A stretch of 7,178 nt of DNA from AC-52 sp044870295 (GCA_044870295.1 JBIOYQ010000132.1:1-7178), one strand, 5' to 3'; counted from the stretch's first letter, positions 1 to 5,797 are shown. Numbers and translations are program-made. Notes: generated by a model not told the origin, from the sequence alone.

Positions 1-87
1 GATCGGCCGTTCCCTTACGAGGACCGGCCGATGGACGAGATGGGCGGCGAGCAGGACCGCGGCATGAGGTGGCCCGAAGAGGAGTGA
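1..87 (+). CDS. C-terminal end of an unidentified protein (5' truncated by window)
   Basis: Frame 1 is open from the first base to a TGA at 85-87 and gives 28 residues ending in Met-Arg-Trp-Pro-Glu-Glu-Glu. About 25 of 28 codons end in G or C, as in the neighbouring real genes, which supports coding. The tail is hydrophilic and acidic (many Asp, Glu and Gly, with two Asp/Glu-Arg-Pro stretches), like a disordered C-terminus. No family can be recognised from so little. It is convergent with the aldehyde dehydrogenase gene, whose stop codon begins 6 bases further on. It could be a chance open frame because it is short. Confidence 0.55.
   Translation, partial: DRPFPYEDRPMDEMGGEQDRGMRWPEEE
2..32. 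repeat. 8-bp inverted repeat inside the 3' end of the partial gene
   Basis: ATCGGCCG at 2-9 is the exact reverse complement of CGGCCGAT at 25-32, with a 15-base loop. Both arms contain the self-complementary CGGCCG. It lies in coding sequence and has no T-run after it, so it does not look like an intrinsic terminator. In DNA this GC-rich, such a repeat may arise by chance. Confidence 0.3.
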
Positions 88-93
88 GCTCGG

Positions 94-1518
94 CTACAGC
101 GGCACGTGGGAGAGGACCATGATGCGGGGCTCGGTCATCTCGTCCATGGCGAACCGCAGGCCCTCCCGGCCGTAGCCGGACTCCTTCGACCCACCGTACG
201 GCATCTGGTCCGCCCGGAAGGCGGACACGTCGTTGACGATGATGCCTCCGACCTCGATCTCGCGGTGGGCCAGCATGGCGCGGTCGAGTGAGGAGGTGAA
301 CACGCCGGCCTGGAGGCCGTACGGTGAGTCGTTCACCGCCGCGAGGGCTTCCTCGAAGGTCTGGTAGGGCAGGACGGTGATGACCGGGCCGAACACCTCC
401 TCACGGCACACCTTCATGTCAGGTGTCACGTCCGTCAGGACCGTGGGCCAGTACACCTGACCCTCTCGTCGACCGCCCGTGAGGAGCCTCGCCCCGGCCT
501 CGACGGCCTCGTTCACCCACTGCTCGATCCGTTCGGCTGCCCCCCGGTCGATGACGGGACCGACGTCCACAGACGGATCGAGCGGGTCTCCGACCTTGAG
601 GCTCTCCACCTGCTTGATCAGCCGCTGGAGGAAGGCGTCAAACACCTCGGACTGGACGAACACGCGCTGGACGGAGATGCACGACTGCCCCGCCTGGTAG
701 AAGCCACCCACCGCCACGCGGGCCGCGGCGTGATCCAGATCGGCGTCCGAGTGGACGATGACACCGGCGTTGCCTCCCAGCTCGAGCGTGGCGTGCTTGT
801 GAGGGTCGAGGCCCTTCAACTTCCACCCGATCCCGCTGCCCGTGAACGACAGCTTCTTGAACCGCCGGTCCTCCACCAGCTTCTGGGCCCGATCCGAAGA
901 GATGGGAAGCACGGAGAACATGCCCTTCGGGAGGTCGGTTTCGTCGAACAGCTCGGCCAGGGCCAGGGCGCCGAGCGGGGTCACCCCGGCGGGCTTGACC
1001 ACGATGGGGGCGCCGACGGCCAGCGACGGCGCGACCTTGTGCGCCACCAGGTTGACCGGGAAGTTGAAGGGGCTGATTCCGAGCACCGGGCCGAACGGGA
1101 ACCGTCGAATGATGCCCGCCCGCGACCCCAAGGACTGCTCCGTATCGAGCGGCATGAACTCCCCCCCGAACCGCCGGGTCTCCTCGGCGGCCCAGCGGAA
1201 CGTGGAGATGGCCCGGGTGACCTCCACCGTGGACCACTTGAGCGGCTTGCCGCCCTCGCGTGCGACGAGCTCGGCCAGCTCGTCCACCCGCTCGGCGATG
1301 CGCCGAGAGATGTGCATGAGCGCTTCCGCCCGGGCCCAGGTCGGCAGGTGCCGGCTCTCCGTGAACGTGTCCACGGCCGCGGTCACGGCGTCCTCCACGT
1401 CCTGGTCCGTGGGCACGCCCAGCGTCGCCACCACGCTGTCGTCGTAGGGGCTGTGAACGTCCAGGGTGCCCTGGCCGGTTCGCCACTCCCCGGCGACGTA
1501 GAAGGATCTCGTGTCCAT
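94..1518 (-). CDS. NAD(P)+-dependent aldehyde dehydrogenase, lactaldehyde/GapN-like subgroup; probable succinate-semialdehyde step
   Basis: A complete 474-residue member of the aldehyde dehydrogenase superfamily, which oxidises an aldehyde to a carboxylate in the cytoplasm. Visible are Asn152 (SPFN, oxyanion), Lys175 (VVKPAG), the nucleotide-binding SFTGS at 224-228, the general base Glu246 in ELGGN, the catalytic nucleophile Cys280 in AGQSC, and Glu374 in EEVFGPV. The ELGGNAGVIV and GQSCISVQRV signatures recall the subgroup holding archaeal lactaldehyde dehydrogenase, phosphonoacetaldehyde dehydrogenase and sulfolactaldehyde dehydrogenase rather than classic GabD. The position three residues after Lys175 is Gly178, where NAD-specific enzymes usually carry Glu, so NADP+ use is possible (inference). 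The ATG at 1518 is chosen because GGAGAGG lies 7 bases upstream and the family N-terminus (FYVAGEW) begins there. The open frame extends further upstream, but only through patD. It follows patD after 26 bases, so it is probably co-transcribed. With GabT in the locus, succinate semialdehyde is the likeliest substrate, but family alone does not prove it. Confidence 0.93.
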   Translation of the reverse strand: MDTRSFYVAGEWRTGQGTLDVHSPYDDSVVATLGVPTDQDVEDAVTAAVDTFTESRHLPTWARAEALMHISRRIAERVDELAELVAREGGKPLKWSTVEVTRAISTFRWAAEETRRFGGEFMPLDTEQSLGSRAGIIRRFPFGPVLGISPFNFPVNLVAHKVAPSLAVGAPIVVKPAGVTPLGALALAELFDETDLPKGMFSVLPISSDRAQKLVEDRRFKKLSFTGSGIGWKLKGLDPHKHATLELGGNAGVIVHSDADLDHAAARVAVGGFYQAGQSCISVQRVFVQSEVFDAFLQRLIKQVESLKVGDPLDPSVDVGPVIDRGAAERIEQWVNEAVEAGARLLTGGRREGQVYWPTVLTDVTPDMKVCREEVFGPVITVLPYQTFEEALAAVNDSPYGLQAGVFTSSLDRAMLAHREIEVGGIIVNDVSAFRADQMPYGGSKESGYGREGLRFAMDEMTEPRIMVLSHVPL

Positions 1519-1525
1519 GGTCGAT

Positions 1526-1532
1526 CCTCTCC
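1526..1532 (-). promoter_or_regulatory. Shine-Dalgarno site fixing the start of the second aldehyde dehydrogenase
   Basis: The minus strand reads GGAGAGG, then 7 bases, then ATG at 1518. It lies in the 26-base gap after the patD stop. It decides the start against the much longer open frame that runs back across patD. Confidence 0.75.
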
Positions 1533-1544
1533 GGGCGCGGGCCG

Positions 1545-3002
1545 TCAGTCGATGGCCGCCATGACGTGCTTGAGGTTCGTGTACTCCTCGACCGAGTAGA
1601 TCGACATGTCCTTCCCGTACCCGCTCTGCTTGTACCCGCCATGCGGCATCTCCGGCGTGAGCGGGATGTGCGTGTTGATCCACACCGTCCCGAACTTGAG
1701 CCTGCGAGCGGCGTTCAACGCGCGGCCGACGTCCCTGGTCCACACGGAGGAGGCCAGCCCGTAATCGACGTCGTTCGCCCACGCCAGCGCCTGGTCGTCG
1801 TCCTCGAACCGCTGGACGGTCACCACCGGGCCGAAGATCTCCCGCCTCACCACCTCGTCGTCCTGCTTGGCGTCTCCGATGACGGTGGGCTTGATGAAGA
1901 ACCCGGCACCCTGCATGGCCCCCCCGCCGGTCAGGATCTGCGCGTCGTTCTGTCTGGCCCGGTCCAGGAAGCCCAGCACGCGCTCGAAGTGCTCCTTCGA
2001 CACGACCGGCCCCATCTCGGTGTCCTCCTTGCCCGGGTCGCCGACGGCCAGTGACTCCACCGCGGGCACCAGGTTCTCCAGCAGGGCGTCGTAGACCCTC
2101 GGTCCGGCCAGGACGCGGCAGGCCGCGGTGCAGTCCTGCCCCGAGTTGAAGAAGCCGGCGACCTTGATCCACTCGACCGACGACTCCAGGTTCGCGTCGT
2201 CGAACACGATGACGGGGGCCTTGCCACCCAGCTCGAGGTGGACTCGCTTCAGGGAGTCGGCTGCGGCCCGCGCCACCTCCTTCCCCGTGGAGACCTCACC
2301 GGTCAGCGACACCATGCCGACGTCCGGATGCTTGACCAGCGCGGCCCCGGTGGGGATGCCGTCACCAAGGACCACGTTGAACACGCCCGGCGGGAAGACG
2401 TCGGCGGCCAGCTCGGCCACCTTCAGGAGGGAGAGCGGCGTCCACTCGGACGGCTTGATGACGACCGTGTTCCCGGCGGCCAGGGCCGGCCCGAACTTCC
2501 AGATGGCCATCCACAGCGGGTAGTTCCAGGGTGCGATCAACCCCACCACGCCGATCGGCTCTCGCCGGAGCATGCTGGTGAAGAGGGTGGACTCGGCCTT
2601 GAAGTATTCGCCCACGGCACGGCCATCCAGAACGCGCGCCGCCCCGGCGAAGAAGCGCAGGTGGTCGGTCATCACCGGCATCTCGTCCCGCATCACCGAC
2701 CCGAACGGCTTTCCGACGTTTTCGGACTCCAGGCGACCGATGTCCTCGGCGTTGGCGTCGATGACGTCGGCCAGCTTGAGGAGCATGGCCTGCCGCTCGC
2801 TCGGTGTGGTGTCGAACCAGACCTCGTCGAAGGCCTTACGTGCGGCGCCCACGGCGCGGTCGACGTCCTGTTCGGTTCCGCGGGGGATCTCGCCGATGGT
2901 CTCCCCCGTGGCCGGGTTCACCACCGGCAGGCTGTCCTGGCCGGTGCCCTCGAACCAGTCTCCGCCCACGAACATCCTGTGCTGTGTGACCGCGGTGGCC
3001 AT
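1545..3002 (-). CDS. patD: 4-aminobutyraldehyde (gamma-aminobutyraldehyde) dehydrogenase, PatD/YdcW type
   Basis: A complete 485-residue aldehyde dehydrogenase. Enzymes of this type oxidise 4-aminobutyraldehyde, made from putrescine, to GABA using NAD+ in the cytoplasm. Key residues visible are Asn160 (APWN), Lys183 and Glu186 in VIKPSE (Glu at this place favours NAD+), SLTGEVSTG at 232-240, general base Glu257 in ELGGK, nucleophile Cys291 in SGQDC, and Glu388 in EIFGPV. The GQDCTAACRV signature and the C-terminal GYGKDMSIYSVEEYT...KHVM stretch are typical of the PatD/YdcW group rather than general betaine-aldehyde dehydrogenases, although related amino-aldehydes could also be substrates. The start ATG at 3002 has GGAGGGAGG 6 bases upstream. 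It leads a probable two-gene operon with the second dehydrogenase. Its product, GABA, is the substrate of GabT encoded to the right. No putrescine aminotransferase or oxidase is present in the window. Confidence 0.93.
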   Translation of the reverse strand: MATAVTQHRMFVGGDWFEGTGQDSLPVVNPATGETIGEIPRGTEQDVDRAVGAARKAFDEVWFDTTPSERQAMLLKLADVIDANAEDIGRLESENVGKPFGSVMRDEMPVMTDHLRFFAGAARVLDGRAVGEYFKAESTLFTSMLRREPIGVVGLIAPWNYPLWMAIWKFGPALAAGNTVVIKPSEWTPLSLLKVAELAADVFPPGVFNVVLGDGIPTGAALVKHPDVGMVSLTGEVSTGKEVARAAADSLKRVHLELGGKAPVIVFDDANLESSVEWIKVAGFFNSGQDCTAACRVLAGPRVYDALLENLVPAVESLAVGDPGKEDTEMGPVVSKEHFERVLGFLDRARQNDAQILTGGGAMQGAGFFIKPTVIGDAKQDDEVVRREIFGPVVTVQRFEDDDQALAWANDVDYGLASSVWTRDVGRALNAARRLKFGTVWINTHIPLTPEMPHGGYKQSGYGKDMSIYSVEEYTNLKHVMAAID

Positions 3003-3008
3003 GCGACG

Positions 3009-3017
3009 CCTCCCTCC
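3009..3017 (-). promoter_or_regulatory. Strong Shine-Dalgarno site of patD
   Basis: The minus strand reads GGAGGGAGG followed by 6 bases and the ATG at 3002. It is an almost ideal ribosome binding site and confirms the patD start. Confidence 0.8.
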
Positions 3018-3047
3018 GACGTACCGACCGAAACGTGCCGAGCCACC

Positions 3048-3074
3048 AGGCTATTCCATTTCGCCGGGGCGGCG
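3048..3074 (-). promoter_or_regulatory. Weak candidate patD promoter region with small GC dyad
   Basis: Within the 152-base gap between the DivIVA-domain gene and patD, the minus strand carries TAGCCT (3053-3048), a poor -10-like hexamer. The -35 hexamer expected 17 bases upstream (CTCGCC) is not recognisable, as could be expected for an activator-dependent promoter. Just upstream of the -10 lies a dyad, CGCCG-GGG-CGGCG on the plus strand (3062-3074). This is a weak prediction; GC-rich dyads are common by chance. Confidence 0.25.
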
Positions 3075-3106
3075 AGGGGCATCCGGCCAGAAGAAGGCAG
3101 AGTCAG

Positions 3107-3123
3107 TTGTACGGCCGGGACAA
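3107..3123. promoter_or_regulatory. Putative operator, imperfect copy of the regulator-start palindrome, upstream of patD
   Basis: TTGTACGGCCGGGACAA matches the perfect palindrome at 5640-5656 at 13 of 17 positions, including the first 8 bases and the last 4. Its own half-sites pair at 5 of 7 positions. It lies about 105 bases upstream of the patD start codon, in the only non-coding DNA before the two dehydrogenase genes. The match in both sequence and length suggests binding by the same regulator, most simply the PucR-family protein. This is inference; no binding data exist here. Confidence 0.5.
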
Positions 3124-3154
3124 GGGGGCGGTGGGGTGCTGCAGTCGACCGGCG

Positions 3155-3907
3155 TCAGCCGTCGGTACCGCCGTTCTCCCCCGAGGTCTCCTCGATGTCG
3201 TCGGTCTCCCGCAGAAGGAACTCGGGCAGCATGATCTCGAAGCCCTCCGTCCTGACCAGGATGTCCTCCATGTGGGGTTGGAGCTGGGGACGTGCGTTCG
3301 ACTCGCCTCCGGTTTCCTCCGGATCGGCGGACACCAGGCCCTCGCCCGCGATGCGCGCCACCCGGGCCATCTCCATGGCGATCCCGAGCCGGTCGACGAT
3401 CCCCTCCAGGTGGTCCTTCACCGCGCCGAGGTCCGCCAGGGCCAGCGTCCGGCTGGCGGCAAGCCCGCCGAGGAGCTGCTCCCGCGCGTGGGTCGCGTCC
3501 TGCAACGCCTCCTCGCCATCCGCCCGGAGTTGCTGGGCGTGCTCCTCGGCCTCGCGCTCGATCTGCGCCGACAGCTGGTGTGACATCCCGATGCGTTGCT
3601 TGGCCTCGTCCTCCGCGTCGCGCCGGATCTTCTCCGATTGCTGGTCGGCCAGGCGCAGCATGTCGGCCATCCGTTGCCCGAGCTGGTTGTAGGCCTCGTC
3701 GCGAGCCGAGCCGAACCGGCTCCGCGCCGCGTCCCGTTGGGTCCTGGTCTCTTCCAGCTCGCGCTCCAGCTCCTCCACCCGAGACGCCAGGCGCATGGTG
3801 AACTCGCGAACCTGTTCGGGGTCGTAGCCGCGCAGCACCGTGGTGAATCGGGGGAACGTTCCGTCGGCCTCAGGCGGGCCGAACAGTTCGAGGTCTGCGG
3901 TGGACAC
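3155..3907 (-). CDS. DivIVA-domain coiled-coil protein
   Basis: A 250-residue protein starting at GTG 3907, with GGAGAGGAGG 5 bases upstream. The open frame extends another 114 codons through the promoter region and the antisense end of the regulator, which is not credible as coding. Residues about 20-50 (FTTVLRGYDPEQVREF) match the N-terminal DivIVA motif, in which an Arg-Gly-Tyr-Asp turn precedes the first coiled coil. Residues about 40-145 are rich in Glu, Arg, Gln and Ala with heptad-like spacing, consistent with a long coiled coil. A second helical stretch lies near 155-190, then a loop rich in Pro, Glu and Gly, and an acidic tail ending ETSGENGGTDG. No signal peptide or membrane segment is seen. 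DivIVA-family proteins form polar or septal scaffolds that recruit partners by membrane curvature. This copy is not beside ftsZ-cluster genes, so it is a paralogue of unknown role rather than the main Wag31/DivIVA. It lies between the regulator and patD, separated by 107 and 152 bases, and has its own candidate promoter. Confidence 0.85.
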   Translation of the reverse strand: MSTADLELFGPPEADGTFPRFTTVLRGYDPEQVREFTMRLASRVEELERELEETRTQRDAARSRFGSARDEAYNQLGQRMADMLRLADQQSEKIRRDAEDEAKQRIGMSHQLSAQIEREAEEHAQQLRADGEEALQDATHAREQLLGGLAASRTLALADLGAVKDHLEGIVDRLGIAMEMARVARIAGEGLVSADPEETGGESNARPQLQPHMEDILVRTEGFEIMLPEFLLRETDDIEETSGENGGTDG

Positions 3908-3912
3908 GAGGG

Positions 3913-3922
3913 CCTCCTCTCC
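3913..3922 (-). promoter_or_regulatory. Shine-Dalgarno site fixing the GTG start of the DivIVA-domain gene
   Basis: GGAGAGGAGG on the minus strand ends 5 bases before GTG at 3907. It settles the start against the longer in-frame extension, which lacks family similarity. Confidence 0.8.
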
Positions 3923-3990
3923 TGGCGGAGCCGGGGAAGCAGGAACCAGAAGCGTCCCTGTCCAATGGGGTTGGTGTGCTTGGAGCGCTA

Positions 3991-4018
3991 ACTCTAGACC
4001 CGGGAAACCCGATTTCAA
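3991..4018 (-). promoter_or_regulatory. Candidate sigma-70-type promoter of the DivIVA-domain gene, with a dyad in the spacer
   Basis: The minus strand reads TTGAAA (4018-4013, 5 of 6 to consensus), 16 bases, then TAGAGT (3996-3991, 4 of 6). The predicted start near 3984 gives a leader of about 77 bases. The -35 element overlaps the stop codon of the regulator gene. The spacer contains CGGG-AAA-CCCG (4001-4011, plus strand), a short dyad that could be an operator or a weak hairpin 3' of the regulator gene. There is no convincing T-run, so I do not call a terminator. This suggests the DivIVA-domain gene can be transcribed separately from the regulator. Confidence 0.45.
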
Positions 4019-5640
4019 CGATCTCCGGCGGCCGATCGGGAGCGGCGCCGCGGCCGGCCGGACGAGGGTCCGCCGCCGTTGCCGCTCCGCTCCGCGGCGG
4101 ACAAGAGGTCCCGTGCCCGCAGCGCCAGAAAGAACTCCATCCGGTCGCGGGCGGATGCCAGCCGGCGGCCACTCAGCTCCTCGATCTTGCGCACGCGGTA
4201 CCGGAGGGTGTGGCGGTGGACGAAGAGGTCCTTGGCCGCGGCCTCCCACCGGGCGTTGCGCTCCAGGAACGCTCGCAGCGACGTCACCAGGTCACCATCG
4301 TGGGCCTCGTCGTAGCGATCGAGCGGAGCGAGCACGCTGTCGGCGAAGGTCCGCAAGGCCTCGGGATCCTGCAGCGACAGCAGCAGCTGGTAGGTCCCCA
4401 GATCCGCGAACTCGGCCTGAGCCCGGCCGTCCGAGCGGCACAGTTGCAGCGCGTAGCGAGCCTCTCTCACGCTCTGCAGGAGGTGCTCGAAGGGAACCAG
4501 GCTCCCCGCTCCGGCCAGCACCGCGCCGTTGGTCCTGTCCGCGACCGATGACCTGACGCCCTCGAGGAACCCGGCCCCCTCCGGCTGCAACACGGCCAGG
4601 ACGACGTCGTCGATCGGCGACGCGAGGAACGGAGCGCCCTCCTTCGACAGGACCTCCTCGCACGTGAGCGCCAGCGCGTCGATGGGATCGGTCCCGGCGA
4701 ACACCACGACGGCCAGCGGCCTGGCGAGATCGAACCCGAGCCGGCCGAGAGCGAGCCTGGCCTCGCCCGGCGCCAGGGCGCCACGCAGGATCTGGTCGAG
4801 GAGGTCGCCCTTCAGCCGTCGCTCCGCCTCCGACACCGCGCGCGCCTTCGCCAATTCGAGGGCGAGCAGCGCCAGAGCGTGGCTGGCGACGATCCGGTCG
4901 AACTGGGTGAGCGGCTCCTTCTTCCCCACCGCCAGAAAAGCCTCGATGCGGCCCTGCGCCGTGACCGGCTGGATCGAGACGTGCTCGCCACGCTGAACGA
5001 CCGAGACGCCGAACCGGGCCGCGCCGTCACCGTGCGGGGCATGCAGCTCCCCCGCCACCGCCTGCGCCTGTGTCCGAGCCGACGGCGGCGCCGCGGCGAT
5101 GACGGAGCTGTGCAGATCCAGCAGTAGCGCCCACCCCTTCGTCGCTCGGGTCAGGGCCGCCACGATCCCCTCGACCCCTTTCCCATCGAGCACGGCGCGG
5201 GTCAACGAGTGCTCCGCCTCCAGGGATCGCGTGAGCAGGTCCACCTGTTCGGCCATCAGGCGCGTGAAGACGGCCTCCGTGATGGCGATGAACGGCACGG
5301 CGTAGGGGACCTCGAACACGGGGAAGGCGGCGCGGTCGGCCGCCTGGCGCAAGGCGTTGGGCACCGACTTGAACGAGAACCCTGTCCCGAACCCCAGGCC
5401 GGCCAGCCCGGCCTTCCGCAGGCGCTCCAGGTACGCCCGCTGCTTCGCCGGCGTGCGACCCACTCCCATCCCCGTGGTCAGGAGCAGCTCGCCACCCTTC
5501 AGCCACGGCGTGGGATCCTCGAGCTCGCTCACATGAACCCACCGGATGACGTTCCGCGTGCCTCGATCGCCGCCGACGACCGAGATGTCGATCCCGGGGG
5601 TCTTCAGGAGATCGCCGACGGTGAGCGCCATCCGGGCCAT
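4015..5640 (-). CDS. PucR-family transcriptional regulator, probable regulator of GABA catabolism
   Basis: A 541-residue PucR/CdaR-type regulator. Residues about 7-125 form the N-terminal PucR domain (LTVGDLL; WVHVSELEDPTPWLKGGELLLTTG; FEVPYAVPFIAITEAVF). Residues about 140-265 resemble the GAF-like middle region, and about 295-410 the degenerate GGDEF-like region of CdaR proteins. Residues about 450-508 form the C-terminal PucR-type helix-turn-helix (FLERNARWEAAAKDLFVHRHT, then LRYRVRKIEEL). A Gly/Ser/Arg-rich basic tail follows from about 519. Such proteins sense a metabolite and usually activate adjacent catabolic genes. It diverges from gabT, and to my knowledge C. glutamicum GabR is a PucR-type activator next to gabT, so control of this pathway is the likely job. 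The start is uncertain. ATG 5640 (MARMALTV) and ATG 5631 (MALTV) are both possible, and neither has a Shine-Dalgarno site. A -10-like TACAAT 7 bases before 5631 would make a leaderless message from 5631. The 17-base palindrome overlapping the start suggests autoregulation. Confidence 0.92.
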   Translation of the reverse strand: MARMALTVGDLLKTPGIDISVVGGDRGTRNVIRWVHVSELEDPTPWLKGGELLLTTGMGVGRTPAKQRAYLERLRKAGLAGLGFGTGFSFKSVPNALRQAADRAAFPVFEVPYAVPFIAITEAVFTRLMAEQVDLLTRSLEAEHSLTRAVLDGKGVEGIVAALTRATKGWALLLDLHSSVIAAAPPSARTQAQAVAGELHAPHGDGAARFGVSVVQRGEHVSIQPVTAQGRIEAFLAVGKKEPLTQFDRIVASHALALLALELAKARAVSEAERRLKGDLLDQILRGALAPGEARLALGRLGFDLARPLAVVVFAGTDPIDALALTCEEVLSKEGAPFLASPIDDVVLAVLQPEGAGFLEGVRSSVADRTNGAVLAGAGSLVPFEHLLQSVREARYALQLCRSDGRAQAEFADLGTYQLLLSLQDPEALRTFADSVLAPLDRYDEAHDGDLVTSLRAFLERNARWEAAAKDLFVHRHTLRYRVRKIEELSGRRLASARDRMEFFLALRARDLLSAAERSGNGGGPSSGRPRRRSRSAAGDR

Positions 5641-5644
5641 TGTA
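5639..5644 (-). promoter_or_regulatory. Candidate -10 element for leaderless transcription of the regulator gene
   Basis: TACAAT on the minus strand matches the -10 consensus at 5 of 6 positions and lies 7 bases before the ATG at 5631, about where transcription would start. No Shine-Dalgarno sequence precedes either candidate ATG, and leaderless messages are common in actinobacteria. No good -35 is seen 16-18 bases upstream. The element is embedded in one arm of the palindrome at 5640-5656. Confidence 0.35.
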
Positions 5645-5656
5645 CGGTTCGTACAA
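5640..5656. promoter_or_regulatory. Perfect 7-3-7 palindrome, putative operator in the divergent control region
   Basis: TTGTACG (5640-5646), GTT, CGTACAA (5650-5656) is a perfect inverted repeat, AT-rich relative to its surroundings. It overlaps the first candidate ATG and the -10-like TACAAT of the regulator gene. Its centre is about 66 bases upstream of the predicted gabT transcription start. Binding here could repress the regulator gene and activate gabT from an upstream activator position. A 13/17 copy lies upstream of patD. The PucR-family protein is the most likely binder, but another local or distant regulator cannot be excluded. Confidence 0.65.
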
Positions 5657-5678
5657 ATGGTCGGCGCTGGCCGGCGAC

Positions 5679-5707
5679 TCCACACCGGATAGTCCGGAGC
5701 GTATAAA
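5679..5707 (+). promoter_or_regulatory. Candidate gabT promoter
   Basis: TCCACA (5679-5684, 4 of 6 to TTGACA), a 17-base spacer, then TATAAA (5702-5707, 5 of 6 to TATAAT). TATAAA is the most AT-rich hexamer in the region. The predicted start near 5714 gives a leader of about 84 bases before the gabT ATG. The palindrome at 5685-5697 fills most of the spacer. Confidence 0.5.
5685..5697. promoter_or_regulatory. Second dyad (5-3-5) in the spacer of the gabT promoter
   Basis: CCGGA-TAG-TCCGG is a perfect inverted repeat located exactly between the candidate -35 and -10 of gabT. A protein bound here would block RNA polymerase, or twist the spacer if it were a MerR-like activator. Its sequence is unrelated to the TTGTACG palindrome. 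The arms are short, so chance is a real alternative. Confidence 0.35.
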
Positions 5708-5731
5708 CGGGTTCGTCGCTTTCCGCAGCCG

Positions 5732-5744
5732 GGCGCTGCGCGCC
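5732..5744 (+). repeat. Small GC hairpin in the gabT leader
   Basis: GGCGC-TGC-GCGCC could fold as a 5-base-pair stem in the predicted gabT leader, about 54 bases before the start codon. No T-run follows. The rest of the leader shows nothing recognisable apart from the ribosome binding site. In DNA of this base composition it may be accidental. Confidence 0.2.
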
Positions 5745-5785
5745 TCGCTTCGGCCTGCGCCACACTGGTCGCAACCCACGACCGC

Positions 5786-5792
5786 GAGAGGA
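5786..5792 (+). promoter_or_regulatory. Shine-Dalgarno site of gabT
   Basis: GAGAGGA lies 5 bases before the ATG at 5798. It supports this start, which also fits the normal GabT N-terminus. Confidence 0.7.
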
Positions 5793-5797
5793 CCGCG

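Noticed and set aside
88..93. Possible shared terminator between the convergent genes
   Set aside because: Only six bases separate the two stop codons, and no hairpin followed by a T-run is visible there.
730..1599. A 289-codon plus-strand open frame antisense to the second aldehyde dehydrogenase
   Set aside because: It mirrors the codon bias of the real gene and contains no recognisable domain or ribosome binding context.
1630..1635. TTGTAC inside patD
   Set aside because: It encodes the Tyr-Lys of the conserved GGYKQSGYG motif on the minus strand and has no paired arm.
1519..2172. N-terminal extension of the second aldehyde dehydrogenase to 692 residues
   Set aside because: The extension runs out of frame through patD. 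A strong ribosome binding site and the family N-terminus place the start at 1518.
2238..3692. A 484-codon open frame on the plus strand
   Set aside because: It is antisense to patD and most of the DivIVA-domain gene, crosses their intergenic region, and translates to an Arg/Ser/Pro-rich sequence with no family features. It is a typical GC-rich shadow frame.
4001..4011. CGGG-AAA-CCCG hairpin just after the regulator stop as an intrinsic terminator
   Set aside because: The stem is only four base pairs and no run of T follows it in the direction of transcription. It also overlaps the candidate promoter of the next gene.
3908..4249. N-terminal extension of the DivIVA-domain protein to 364 residues
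   Set aside because: It would overlap the 3' end of the regulator gene out of frame and read low-complexity sequence. The GTG at 3907 has a strong Shine-Dalgarno site and precedes the DivIVA motif by the usual distance.
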